Assembly: GCA_902768975.1 (NCBI GenBank)
Contig: CACXMZ010000001.1
Span: 62,001-126,000 of the forward strand
Length of the DNA: 64,000 nucleotides
Direction of reading: 5' to 3'
DNA from: an uncultured Coriobacteriaceae bacterium
Lineage (GTDB): Bacteria > Actinomycetota > Coriobacteriia > Coriobacteriales > Eggerthellaceae
The position numbers were made by a program, and so were the translations under genes. The notes under the pieces are model-generated. The model was not told the DNA's origin. It saw only the letters and a list, made by a program, of their open reading frames with translations, and did no database searches. Below, piece after piece: positions 52,461 to 60,008 of this stretch. Position 1 is the first letter of the stretch; every line of letters begins with the position of its first letter.

Positions 52461-53693
52461 TTACTTGACAGCCTTCATGACTGCATTGGCTTCCGCAAAG
52501 GTAAGCCAACCTTCAGGTGACACTGCGTCGGCGTGGCATGCAGTACAGGCGTTTACGGAAGCCCTGTGGGACTTATGGCAGTCGCCACAAGCAAATTCCA
52601 TACCGCCAGCAGATGCATGAGGCGTGTTCAGCCACAGGTGAGGCTGACGCACGGTGCCTTCAACAACCTGAACCTTTGCCAGTTCAGCACGGTCCATGTC
52701 GTGGCAGCCACTGCGCAGGCAGAACTGGTCGCCCTTGCCCGTGTCGTCTGCGTGACCAGCATTTACGAGCAGGTCGGACAGAGTGCGTTCGTGCTGGGCG
52801 AAACCATTGCCATTCACGCGGTCGACCACCGTGTAGCTGCCAGAAATCATCATGGTGCCTTCGCCAATTTGCTGGGAAATTGACGGAACATGACAACCGA
52901 GGCAAGCCACGTTTTGGCTCTTGTGCGAAACCGCCAGCATGGAATGCGTATTAGCAACGTCGTTGCCATACTTGTCAACACCAGCAGCATTGTCTTCCTG
53001 GCTGTAGCCTTCAAGGTAAGCGTCCATCGGGGCGTGGCAAATAGCACCGCAGAAGCTGGGCTGTTCATGCCAGACGAACATGCCAATACCTGCAAGCAGC
53101 AGCACCGCGGCAACAACGCCCAAAACGACGGGCCACTTCTTCTTGACCTTAGCAGCAGGTTCTGCAGCTACCTGCTTCACACTATCAACTGCACCGTCTA
53201 CGGCGCCAGCTGCCTTGTCGGTAGCACCCTTAACTGCGCCCGTGACGGAACCAGCGGCTTCAGATACGGCACCAGTTACGGAACCAGCCTTTTCGGCCAC
53301 TGCCCCAGTTACTGAACCAGCAGCTCCAGCGACAGCGCCCGTTACAGAACCAACCGCGTCAGTTACCTTACCAGCGTTGGCTGCCATGCCCATAAGGCCG
53401 GCAATCTTGTCGAAGCCACCAACGGCTTCACCAATACCCTGGAACAGACCAGTGATGTTGCTGAGGTCCAGACCCTTGCCCTGACCCAGGAAACCCTGGA
53501 CAACAGAAAGCAGATCGGCTTCACCAATTGCGTCGCCAAAGAAGCCCTTCAGCGCAGCAACGATACCGTTTTCGTCGCCGTTGGCTTCGGTAATACCGTT
53601 AACCATGGTGGCAATCTGCTCCGTTTCGCCGAAGCCCAAAAGCTCCTTAATCGCAGCAACAACTTCGTCGAGTACGTTCTTTTCTTCGCTCAT
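52461..53693 (-). CDS. Membrane-anchored pentahaem c-type cytochrome with a cytoplasmic N-terminal domain
   Basis: 410 residues from the ATG at 53693, with AAAGGAGG upstream. Residues 1-185 are soluble: helical, then four tandem 11-residue repeats of GSVTGAV(A/S/K)xxA type (115-157). One membrane helix (~188-208) precedes an outside domain with haem sites CGAICH (CX3CH), CLGCH, CLRSGCH (CX4CH), CGDCH and CTACH. The last part resembles NapC/NrfH quinol dehydrogenases, a likely electron carrier from menaquinol. The N-terminal extension is not part of that family. Its assembly probably needs the ccm operon next door. Confidence 0.8.
   Translation of the reverse strand: MSEEKNVLDEVVAAIKELLGFGETEQIATMVNGITEANGDENGIVAALKGFFGDAIGEADLLSVVQGFLGQGKGLDLSNITGLFQGIGEAVGGFDKIAGLMGMAANAGKVTDAVGSVTGAVAGAAGSVTGAVAEKAGSVTGAVSEAAGSVTGAVKGATDKAAGAVDGAVDSVKQVAAEPAAKVKKKWPVVLGVVAAVLLLAGIGMFVWHEQPSFCGAICHAPMDAYLEGYSQEDNAAGVDKYGNDVANTHSMLAVSHKSQNVACLGCHVPSISQQIGEGTMMISGSYTVVDRVNGNGFAQHERTLSDLLVNAGHADDTGKGDQFCLRSGCHDMDRAELAKVQVVEGTVRQPHLWLNTPHASAGGMEFACGDCHKSHRASVNACTACHADAVSPEGWLTFAEANAVMKAVK
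53223..53351 (-). repeat. Four tandem 33-bp repeats inside the cytochrome gene
   Basis: Codes four 11-residue units starting GSVTGAV before the membrane helix. The units differ at 2-4 residues, so they are old, not recently expanded. They form an amphipathic helix-like stretch. Confidence 0.7.
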
Positions 53694-53785
53694 TTCTAAC
53701 CTCCTTTCAAAGCTTCTCGAAACTAATAGTCCGTGCATATAAAAGATGCCCCGCGAAGGAGCACCTCCCATACACCGATAGTTGT

Positions 53786-53792
53786 ATTGTAG
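53786..53792 (-). promoter_or_regulatory. -10 element of the cytochrome gene
   Basis: Minus strand CTACAAT, the same -10 as at 2739 and 54722, about 93 bp before the cytochrome ATG. No clear -35. Confidence 0.4.
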
Positions 53793-53922
53793 CTTAGTTC
53801 AAGCATGGGCGCTATGGGGGTTTTCTGCTAGTCCAGCGTACCTTTCGGCAAAAAAAATAAAGTTCTGCGAGAGCAACAGCAGGGTATAAAAGCCACATTT
53901 TAAGGCTTCTCAAAAGCCACAA

Positions 53923-53962
53923 AAATGAAAAACCGCCGTTTGTAAGAACGGCGGAATATGAA
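53923..53962 (-). repeat. Direct repeat copy A: duplicate of the tRNA-Ala terminator
   Basis: A 40-bp sequence 39/40 identical to 54137-54176. It contains the same stem-loop (53933-53941 with 53946-53954) and minus-strand T5 tract. It lies 174 bp beyond the tRNA terminator copy. With the adjacent imperfect inverted repeat (54021-54034 with 54105-54120) it may end a small RNA. Confidence 0.7.
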
Positions 53963-54136
53963 CTACCAATAACAAAACAGGTCCAGAGCTTGCCGCAGGT
54001 CGCCCATGGTGTGCCAGTGAGCGCGCATCTGCTGAGTACAATAAGCCCGCTCCAAGCGCAGCGCTGTACTCCGTACGCGCAAGCGCAGGTAGGGTTTAGT
54101 GTGCCAGCAGATACGCGCGCAACGTCATGACGCCTC
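53963..54136. other. Unexplained structured spacer between the two terminator copies
   Basis: No plausible gene; the open frame across it on the minus strand runs through the tRNA and is not coding. It contains an imperfect inverted repeat, GCGCGCATCTGCTG (54021-54034) against CAGCAGATACGCGCGC (54105-54120), and GTGTGCCAG twice. It could be a small RNA or a remnant of an insertion. Confidence 0.35.
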
Positions 54137-54146
54137 AAATGAAAAA

Positions 54147-54168
54147 CCGCCGTTCGTAAGAACGGCGG
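54147..54168 (-). terminator. Terminator of tRNA-Ala
   Basis: A perfect 9-bp stem (54147-54155 with 54160-54168) with a 4-nt loop and T5 on the minus strand, within the second 40-bp copy (54137-54176), directly after the encoded CCA end. Confidence 0.85.
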
Positions 54169-54176
54169 AATATGAA

Positions 54177-54252
54177 TGGTGGAGACGATGGGGATCGAAC
54201 CCACGACCTCGGCATTGCGAACGCCGCGCTCTCCCAACTGAGCTACGTCCCC
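54177..54252 (-). tRNA. tRNA-Ala (anticodon CGC)
   Basis: 76 nt in full cloverleaf: acceptor stem GGGGACG/CGTCTCC with the G3-U70 wobble that marks tRNA-Ala, D-arm GCTC/GAGC, anticodon stem CGGCG/TGCCG with loop TTCGCAA (anticodon CGC, reads GCG), T-arm GTGGG/CCCAT with TTCGATC, and an encoded CCA. Closely followed by a terminator. Confidence 0.97.
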
Positions 54253-54340
54253 ATAAGGGGTGCTACTTTCGGCTTGCGATTTTGCTTAGCGCTTCAGTAG
54301 CAAAGGTATTGTGCCGCGCGAGGCGGCTCTTGTCAAACAA

Positions 54341-54670
54341 CTAATCGTCGAGCGTACCCAACAATGGTGACACGTAGTTTTCGTCGTCTTCCTCTTCGAT
54401 AAAGGGCTCGAACAACGCTTCCCCATTCTGAGAAAGCTCAACCGTGCCCGTGAGCACGTCTACATACTGGTAGGACTGGCGGGCGGTGCGGCCGCGCTTG
54501 CGGTCCACTTCCATGATGAACAGCTGCGGATGCACCTGGATTAAAACACCTTCGGATTCAACAATTTTGGAACGGCCCATGTTCGCACGCACGGAAAGGC
54601 GCTGGCCGATAAATTCATCAAGCGTATCGTGAATGTTGTCAACGATTTTTGCCTGTTTTTCAAGATCCAT
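54341..54670 (-). CDS. veg: Veg family protein
   Basis: 109 residues from the ATG at 54670; a longer frame upstream is unlikely. The family block is clear: IGQRLSVRANMGRSKIVESE (~22-41), then HPQLFIMEVDRKRG and SYQYVDVLTGTVELS. In Bacillus, Veg affects biofilm-matrix gene control. An acidic C-terminal tail is added. The gene normally lies next to rsmA; here a toxin-antitoxin island lies between them. A good promoter precedes it (54722-54750). Confidence 0.88.
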   Translation of the reverse strand: MDLEKQAKIVDNIHDTLDEFIGQRLSVRANMGRSKIVESEGVLIQVHPQLFIMEVDRKRGRTARQSYQYVDVLTGTVELSQNGEALFEPFIEEEDDENYVSPLLGTLDD

Positions 54671-54721
54671 GACGTATCGTCTTCTTCCTACATTACCTCG
54701 GGGACACAAACAATGCGCGCC

Positions 54722-54750
54722 ATTGTAGCACGCTGGTCAAGGTTTGTCAT
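54722..54750 (-). promoter_or_regulatory. veg promoter
   Basis: Minus strand: -35 ATGACA (54745-54750), 17-nt spacer, extended -10 TGCTACAAT (54722-54730). The best sigma-70-like promoter in the window, 52 bp before the veg ATG. The same -10 occurs before rpsA and, as CTACAAT, before the cytochrome gene. Confidence 0.7.
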
Positions 54751-54866
54751 TTTTTTGGCGCGCTACCTGCAGTTTTTTGCAAATGCTCCATAAAGGTGTT
54801 AGAGCTTTGTAACTTTAAGTTATGCGACGCAGCGGCTTTGGAACGGGGCATCGCGATTGCCTCGCC

Positions 54867-55529
54867 CTACCCCGCAAACTCAAGGAGTTCCTGCATGGGG
54901 CAATGAAGGGCATGTGCCAAGCGGTACAAGGTTTCAGCAGACGCATGGTTGATATTCTTATTGCGTTGCTCGTACATCTGAATTGAACGCAATTTCACAC
55001 CAGAACGTTGCGCAAGTTCCGCCTGCGAAAGTCCCACGATATCGCGTTGAATGCGCAGGCGCGTTGTTTTGCACGCGTCTTTCATGCGCTTTAGGAGTAC
55101 GTCCACAAATTTGGATTCATCGGCTTCGTGCAATGGATAATACATACCCTGAAGTTCCTGATAAGGCACCACTTCGAACACGCGCTTGTAGGGGCAGCCC
55201 GTTTCGTACTGGAAGTGCACGAGCGCCCAGCCCACCCAATAGTCCATGCCAGGGTACACGAATTCTGGCTCGGGGACGGGCGCCTGAATCCCTAAATACG
55301 GCGCCATATAGTCCAGCAAGTCGACGGCAGACTTCCCCGCTGTGAACACGGGGTTCCTGCGCTCAAATTCATGCGCAAGACCCGACGCCACAAAAGCGTC
55401 TGCAACACGCTGCCCATCGAGACCGCATGCGTTCACACCAATCTCAAAAACGGCAGCCAGGTTTTCCTGTGCGTCGAAGAAATAGTTTGCACCGTCAAAT
55501 GTAATTAAGTCGAATCCTGACTTCGTCAT
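54867..55529 (-). CDS. HTH_3 (Xre) regulator with an N-terminal unknown domain
   Basis: 220 residues from the ATG at 55529, with GAGGAAGGG upstream. The C-terminal ~60 residues are a Xre helix-turn-helix (LSQAELAQRSGVKLRSIQMYEQ near 170). The N-terminal part contains the DYWVGWALVHFQYETG motif and a PYQELQGMYYPLHEADESKFVDV segment, a layout common in stand-alone regulators or antitoxins of Coriobacteria and Clostridia whose partner is unknown. A decayed piece of a related gene lies at 56289-56400. Confidence 0.75.
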   Translation of the reverse strand: MTKSGFDLITFDGANYFFDAQENLAAVFEIGVNACGLDGQRVADAFVASGLAHEFERRNPVFTAGKSAVDLLDYMAPYLGIQAPVPEPEFVYPGMDYWVGWALVHFQYETGCPYKRVFEVVPYQELQGMYYPLHEADESKFVDVLLKRMKDACKTTRLRIQRDIVGLSQAELAQRSGVKLRSIQMYEQRNKNINHASAETLYRLAHALHCPMQELLEFAG

Positions 55530-55605
55530 AGCTGCCCTTCCTCTAAGATCGCATGACATTTTGGTGTTACACCGCACATCAAAACGGCGTAGGGCTAGAA
55601 GAAGA

Positions 55606-56064
55606 CTAGGCCTCCTGATAATCCAAGACAGTTTCTTTGCGCGGACGGCCAGGCTTTGGCTGCTCGGCTAGGCGCGCATTTACGCTGTCGCGCAATACCA
55701 TACGACGAGTGCCATCCCTCCAAGAAGTCAGCTGCCCCGTTTCGCACATTTGCGCAACACGCGCGCTGGACACGCCAAGTATTCGTGCAGCGTCTGCGGC
55801 CGTGACAGCATTGACGCGATCAAGGTCACAATCTACTGAGATAGCGATAACCTGCCCCCCGTGTTTTGGCTTATTGCCAAAGGAGCTACTTTCGGGCTTT
55901 TCCCCACGAATAAGTTGGTATTCAACGGTGCTCCTAAGCCAATCTGTGGCCATAAATACAGCGTCATCCAAATCAGCGCCAGCTGTTGCTCCCTCCAGCC
56001 CAAATGGGACGGCAGAAACCATACCCTCCTCTTCAAAAAACTCAAATTCATGTATGTAAATCAA
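55606..56064 (-). CDS. hicB: HicB-like antitoxin with C-terminal HTH
   Basis: 152 residues, TTG start supported by AAGGAG 8 nt upstream. The N-terminal half has the HicB fold (EEEGMVSAVPFGLEGATAGADLDDAVFMA, cut here), and the C-terminal half has a MerR/excisionase-type HTH (AADAARILGVSSARVAQMCE, ~95-114), then a basic tail. It follows hicA by 17 bp. It should neutralise HicA and repress its own operon. Confidence 0.8.
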   Translation of the reverse strand: MIYIHEFEFFEEEGMVSAVPFGLEGATAGADLDDAVFMATDWLRSTVEYQLIRGEKPESSSFGNKPKHGGQVIAISVDCDLDRVNAVTAADAARILGVSSARVAQMCETGQLTSWRDGTRRMVLRDSVNARLAEQPKPGRPRKETVLDYQEA

Positions 56065-56081
56065 AGTTCTACTCCTTTTAT

Positions 56082-56255
56082 CTAGCGCAAACCCGCTTGC
56101 CGAAGGATGCGTTTTGCCGTTTGATCTGGTATTTCACGATGTCTGGGAACATTTACCATTTTCCCGTCTTTTACGAAATGCTCATGGTTGGTACCGCCGT
56201 CACTTATGAAGCCTGCACTGATAAGTTCTTTTACTAAATCCCTTCGTTTAGTCAT
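56082..56255 (-). CDS. hicA: HicA-like mRNA interferase toxin
   Basis: A 57-residue gene shorter than common ORF cut-offs. Reads MTKRRDLVKELISAGFISDG then GTNHEHFVKDGKMVNVPRHR (each 20 residues), followed by EIPDQTAKRILRQAGLR. The core GGxNH and VPxH patterns and the C-terminal RILRQAGL helix are those of HicA, a double-stranded RNA-binding-fold mRNA interferase; the catalytic His is in the NHEHF segment. AGGAGAG precedes the ATG. Partner of hicB just downstream. Confidence 0.85.
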   Translation of the reverse strand: MTKRRDLVKELISAGFISDGGTNHEHFVKDGKMVNVPRHREIPDQTAKRILRQAGLR

Positions 56256-56288
56256 GACTCTCCTAAAATATTAGCAAATACTAAGTAT

Positions 56289-56400
56289 TTATTCAACACT
56301 GCAACAAATGTTCACGGCAGAACGCTGCACAGGCCCTGCCTGCGAACGCCCCACGATGTCGCGCCAAATGCACAGCTGAAGCCCATGGCTTACATAAAAG
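56289..56400 (-). pseudogene. Remnant of a second HTH_3 regulator
   Basis: Minus strand, the conceptual sequence WRDIVGRSQAGPVQRSAVNI aligns with the helix-turn-helix of the gene at 54867 (QRDIVGLSQAELAQRSGVKL). The DNA at 56316-56378 resembles 54998-55060 base by base at a high but imperfect rate. No start, no full domain. A decayed duplicate or leftover of a lost cassette. Confidence 0.55.
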
Positions 56401-56403
56401 GGG

Positions 56404-56952
56404 TTAGTCGAAAAATGTTGAAGGGTCGTCGTCAAGAGAGAGGTCGCCCTGGTCGGGGCGCTCGAACAGTTCACCATTCTTGGCGATTCCATAGAGCTTA
56501 AGTATTTCGCTCTGGTTCATTTCTGCGTATTCAACACTGGCGGGCTTAAAGGCTTCGATGAATTGCACGGGCAACATGGCCTTAACAGGTGAGTCTATAA
56601 AATCTTTTTCGTTATACGTAAGGATAAGGTCCACGCCATTACGGGCGGCGCTTTCGGCGATAAGCGCATCCTCGTAATCGCCCATACTATTGTAAAGGGC
56701 GCTCTTGCCGTCTTGCTCGATTACATCAAAGACGTCGAACATCTCGAAAACGTTTTGCATAACGCCGTCAAGCTCTTCGCCCTTCAAGCCACCCCTCCTC
56801 AGAATGTAATGAATGGTCGGCAAAGCACAAGCAGGAATGCACGCGTCAAACTTGCGGATGTTTGTGACGTCATATGCGAAAAATACGTCCGCTTGCTCAG
56901 GAGCGCCCGCAAAAAGGTAAATAAGGGTGTTTACATCGAAGCATACCTTCAT
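56404..56952 (-). CDS. PIN-domain toxin
   Basis: 182 residues. VCFDVNTLIYLF (first Asp, residue 6), DYEDALIAESAARNGVDLIL (acidic residues ~92-95) and a TYNEKDF segment match the PIN nuclease fold, followed by a ~50-residue C-terminal extension. Likely RNA endonuclease. Its ATG overlaps the stop of the antitoxin gene (ATGA). Confidence 0.82.
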   Translation of the reverse strand: MKVCFDVNTLIYLFAGAPEQADVFFAYDVTNIRKFDACIPACALPTIHYILRRGGLKGEELDGVMQNVFEMFDVFDVIEQDGKSALYNSMGDYEDALIAESAARNGVDLILTYNEKDFIDSPVKAMLPVQFIEAFKPASVEYAEMNQSEILKLYGIAKNGELFERPDQGDLSLDDDPSTFFD

Positions 56953-57251
56953 AACAGGTACCCGTATTTTTCTTCGATGCGCTCGCTACGAGCCTTCTTT
57001 GCATCGAAGCCTTCGGGAAGAGAAACCACCCCTGCAACATTACGCGCAAGTGCACGACGACGTTCGTACTTGTCTTGAGACTGCGCCATTTCTTGTTCGA
57101 GACACTCCGGAATCCGATCCTCGCGGTCCATGTATGAATAGAGGCTGCGAATAAGCTGAGTGGGGCTCACCCTATTCCGAGCTAAAACACGCGTCCCCCC
57201 GCGCTTAAGTGAATCGGGCATTCGTGCATTAATGGTTGCTTCAATAGGCAT
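56949..57251 (-). CDS. Antitoxin of the PIN pair
   Basis: 100 residues: a ribbon-helix-helix-like N-terminus (EATINARMPDSLKRGGTRVL, cut here; then RVSPTQLIRSLYSYM) and a disordered, charged C-terminus that would wrap the toxin. GAGGTG precedes the ATG. Overlaps the PIN gene by 4 nt. A perfect 16-bp palindrome 34 bp upstream is a likely autoregulatory operator. Confidence 0.78.
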   Translation of the reverse strand: MPIEATINARMPDSLKRGGTRVLARNRVSPTQLIRSLYSYMDREDRIPECLEQEMAQSQDKYERRRALARNVAGVVSLPEGFDAKKARSERIEEKYGYLL

Positions 57252-57284
57252 TTTTCATCACCTCTTAAAGCGATAGTATCATTA

Positions 57285-57300
57285 TGCATTACGTAATGCA
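57285..57300. promoter_or_regulatory. Palindromic operator of the PIN toxin-antitoxin operon
   Basis: TGCATTACGTAATGCA, perfect 16-bp palindrome between rsmA and the antitoxin gene, overlapping the expected promoter (minus-strand GATACT nearby). Typical placement for antitoxin autorepression. Confidence 0.65.
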
Positions 57301-57302
57301 AG

Positions 57303-58337
57303 CTAGAGTTTTAGGAGTTCCTTGCCGAGGGTGATGAAGTCGGCAAGGGTAAGAGTTTCGCCGCGGGCCGAAGGGTCGATGCCAGCAGCTTCGAATATGG
57401 CAGGCAGGGCTTCAACGATCTGGGCGCCCGTGAGGGGCGGACGTTGTTCGATGGCTGCAGAGGCGACGGACCCTAAAGAACCCCGCCCTGCAAGCGAGAG
57501 CTGTTGAATACCCGCAAAGTAGGTCTTACAGGAATTTGACAACGTTTTGCGGCGGTTGGCGAATGCGGCATCTGCCATGGTTGCGGCGGCGGCGCGTTCT
57601 TCGGGCGTGAGGGATGCCAGGAGCGCGTTGAGGTCCTGCGACGCAGAGCCTTTTTCCGCTGTGGGGGTTTCGGAAGCGGAAGCCGCCCCCACCCTGTTCA
57701 AGCGGATAACCGCAGAATCCACGCGTGGTGGCGGGAAGAAGTTGCCAGGCCCCACCTTGAAGCGGCCAGCGGGCTGCGCATACAGTCCCAACTTTACCGT
57801 ATAGGCACCGTAGTCCTTGCTGCCGGGTTGTGCCATCATGCGGTCCGCCACTTCGGCTTGCACCATGACGGTTGCCTGTTCAAGCGAAGGAAAGCGTTCG
57901 AAATATTCCAGCACGAGGGTGGCAGCAACCGCATAAGGCAAGTTCGCCACAAACTTGGTTGGCACGAAGGGCTCAGATTGCGAAGGCGCCAAAACCAAAT
58001 CCTCGGGCTTCACGTCCAAGGCGTCCATCTGCAACAGCGTAAAATGGTCTTCCCATTCAGCGCAGGTTTCTGCCAAAACAGCGGGCAGTGCGGGGTCTCG
58101 CTCAATAGCAAGCACCTCCGCACCGGCCGCCAACAACGCCACTGTGAGCGTGCCAATTCCAGGCCCTACTTCCAATACCTTGGCTCCTAATCGAATATTT
58201 GCAAGATCCAAAATTTTGCCCACAATGGCGTCATTGGTAAGAAAATGCTGACCCAAGCTTTTTTTGGTGGACAAGCCATGCGCTTCAAGCACCGCACGGG
58301 TGGCAGAAGGTGTCGCGAGAGTTGAATACAGGGACAT
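57303..58337 (-). CDS. rsmA: 16S rRNA (A1518/A1519) dimethyltransferase
   Basis: 344 residues. The KsgA signature is present: KKSLGQHFLTND (~27), SAM motif I LEVGPGIGTLT (~57), motif IV NLPYAVAAT (~135) and the FFPPPRVDSAV segment. The ~60-residue middle insertion (SETPTAEKGSASQDLN) is low-complexity. It dimethylates two adenines in 16S helix 45. Usually paired with veg in this group; here the TA island intervenes. Confidence 0.95.
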   Translation of the reverse strand: MSLYSTLATPSATRAVLEAHGLSTKKSLGQHFLTNDAIVGKILDLANIRLGAKVLEVGPGIGTLTVALLAAGAEVLAIERDPALPAVLAETCAEWEDHFTLLQMDALDVKPEDLVLAPSQSEPFVPTKFVANLPYAVAATLVLEYFERFPSLEQATVMVQAEVADRMMAQPGSKDYGAYTVKLGLYAQPAGRFKVGPGNFFPPPRVDSAVIRLNRVGAASASETPTAEKGSASQDLNALLASLTPEERAAAATMADAAFANRRKTLSNSCKTYFAGIQQLSLAGRGSLGSVASAAIEQRPPLTGAQIVEALPAIFEAAGIDPSARGETLTLADFITLGKELLKL

Positions 58338-58437
58338 GGGCTTGACCTTAGGCTTGTTAACGGACAGACGATTTAACGAAGTATATCGTTAGTTTGCTTC
58401 GAGGCTTACTAGTGGGCGGCTTTTAAAGCTGGCCACA

Positions 58438-58974
58438 CTACACTTCGTCGGGCAATATGATATCAGCTAATTCCGCTGCGATGTCGGCCGAAGACGCGTC
58501 GATATAGGCATAGCTCTGGATAAGTTCAAAACCCGCCACCGACAAGGCGGAACTCGTGCAGGCAATCAGGGGATCGTAGCCATACGGGTCGCCCCCGTCG
58601 CCCAGGGCGATAAGCACCGCAGGGCGCCTGGGCTTTCCCGCCTCCCAAGTCCAGAAGAAGGGCTGGAAGCGGTCGAGCATGGCTTTGTAGTTCGCTGGCG
58701 GGCCCGCAAAATAAATGGGCGAAACAATGTAGAGCACGTCGGTCGTTTCGAGCGACGCTAGTACCGTTTGCATGCCATCTTCCATGAAGCACTCATGGTC
58801 GGCTTCACAGGTATTGCAGCCTGTACAATAGTGAATGTCCAGTTCAGAAAGGCGCAGGATTTCAACAAAGTCGTGCGGGTACACCTTTTCGATGATCTTT
58901 GCCAAGTCCTTGGCAGCACGGGCACACTTCCCCATCGCGCGTGGGCTCGCCGAAATTACGAGACGCTTTGCCAT
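58438..58974 (-). CDS. Flavodoxin-fold NAD(P)H-dependent oxidoreductase
   Basis: 178 residues. FMN-phosphate motif SPRAMGKCARAAKDLA at the N-terminus, then a CTGCNTC cysteine pair (~50-56) and the SPIYFAGPPANYKAMLDRF loop (~85) of the NADPH-dependent FMN reductase family. The GGDPYGY region lines the FMN. Start overlaps the tatD end by 19 bp, with GGGAGG upstream. Electron acceptor unknown. Confidence 0.85.
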   Translation of the reverse strand: MAKRLVISASPRAMGKCARAAKDLAKIIEKVYPHDFVEILRLSELDIHYCTGCNTCEADHECFMEDGMQTVLASLETTDVLYIVSPIYFAGPPANYKAMLDRFQPFFWTWEAGKPRRPAVLIALGDGGDPYGYDPLIACTSSALSVAGFELIQSYAYIDASSADIAAELADIILPDEV

Positions 58975-59960
58975 GGCGTGACCTCCCTGTTCAAAAGCGA
59001 AAGTGAATTGTTATACACGTCGCGCAAGAAGCTTTCGCGTTCAGGCCCAGGCTCAAAGCCCAGCTGTTTGGCAATAAATTCGGCCGTAAAGATGGTCAAG
59101 TCCGCCCCGCATTCCACACTGCGGAAAGGTGCAGGCGCCATGAAAGGCCCGTCGGTTTCGAAGAGGAATTTGTCGCGCGGGATATGTACCAAGGCGTCGC
59201 GCAGGTCTTCCGAAGAACCGAAAGTGACCGCACCGCCCACCGCAATATAGCAACCGCGTTCCACCCAGGGCATTAGTTCCTTGGTGCCCAAGTTGAAGCA
59301 ATGCAAAATGGTGCCCGCTTCGGGAAAGCCAACCTCGTCCATGATAACAAGCGCTTCGTCATGCGATTCACGTTGGTGCAAAGTAAGCGGCAGCCCTGTT
59401 TGGTGCATAAGTTCCACCTGGCGCGCAAAAACTTCGCGCTGGGTTTCGCGCGGGCTGAAGTCGTAATGAAAGTCCAGGCCCAACTCGCCTACACAGCCCG
59501 TGCGCGGGTCCTTCCAGTATTCAAGCAACTGTGCTTCCATAGCAGCGTCGTACTTGCGCGCATCGTGGGGGTGCACGCCACAGGAAATGCGATAAGCAGG
59601 CAGCTGCGCGTTGCTTTCAGGCGCAATTTCATGCAGACGCTCTCCCGCTTCAGCAAACCAGCCATCTATCTGGGAATACACCACATCTGCCGCAGACGCC
59701 GGGTCGCCCATGCAGCACAGAAAACCAATGCCATGCACGGCCGCGCGCGCAATTACCAGCGCCGGGTCGCGCATCATGGCAAGGTGAATATGTGTGTCTG
59801 CCACAGGCGCCTCAAGCGCCGGCTCGGGCGTCGGCACTTCGCGAATCTTGTGCTTCTTCTTGCAGCGGAAGAGTGCGTCGTTAAACTGCGTGACCACGTC
59901 TGAACCAAAGGGTTCTTCCCCACCGGGCGTTCTTAGTGCTTCTGTATGTTCATCTACCAC
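58956..59960 (-). CDS. tatD: TatD-family metal-dependent hydrolase
   Basis: 334 residues from the GTG at 59960, supported by GAGGG 8 nt upstream; an in-frame start at 59999 is less likely. Metal ligands: HIH (THIHLA, ~62), CVGELGLDFHY (Glu), LTLHQRESHDE (His), LHCFNLG (His) and FETDGPF (Asp). Exonuclease-type TatD enzymes act on DNA/RNA ends and D-aminoacyl-tRNA in some families. Common neighbour of metG. The N-terminal ~55 residues are an unusual addition. Confidence 0.88.
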   Translation of the reverse strand: MVDEHTEALRTPGGEEPFGSDVVTQFNDALFRCKKKHKIREVPTPEPALEAPVADTHIHLAMMRDPALVIARAAVHGIGFLCCMGDPASAADVVYSQIDGWFAEAGERLHEIAPESNAQLPAYRISCGVHPHDARKYDAAMEAQLLEYWKDPRTGCVGELGLDFHYDFSPRETQREVFARQVELMHQTGLPLTLHQRESHDEALVIMDEVGFPEAGTILHCFNLGTKELMPWVERGCYIAVGGAVTFGSSEDLRDALVHIPRDKFLFETDGPFMAPAPFRSVECGADLTIFTAEFIAKQLGFEPGPERESFLRDVYNNSLSLLNREVTPWQSVS

Positions 59961-60008
59961 AGAACTAATCCCTCGATAACGCAAAACCCCAGGGGGCAAT
60001 ACATCGTT

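Noticed and set aside
53923-54176. Phage attachment site at the tRNA
   Set aside because: The repeated 40 bp lies in the terminator, not in the tRNA 3' end, and no integrase or phage gene is nearby; kept only as an unexplained duplication.
53812-54237. 141-residue minus-strand open frame
   Set aside because: Runs through the tRNA-Ala gene and both terminator copies; not coding.
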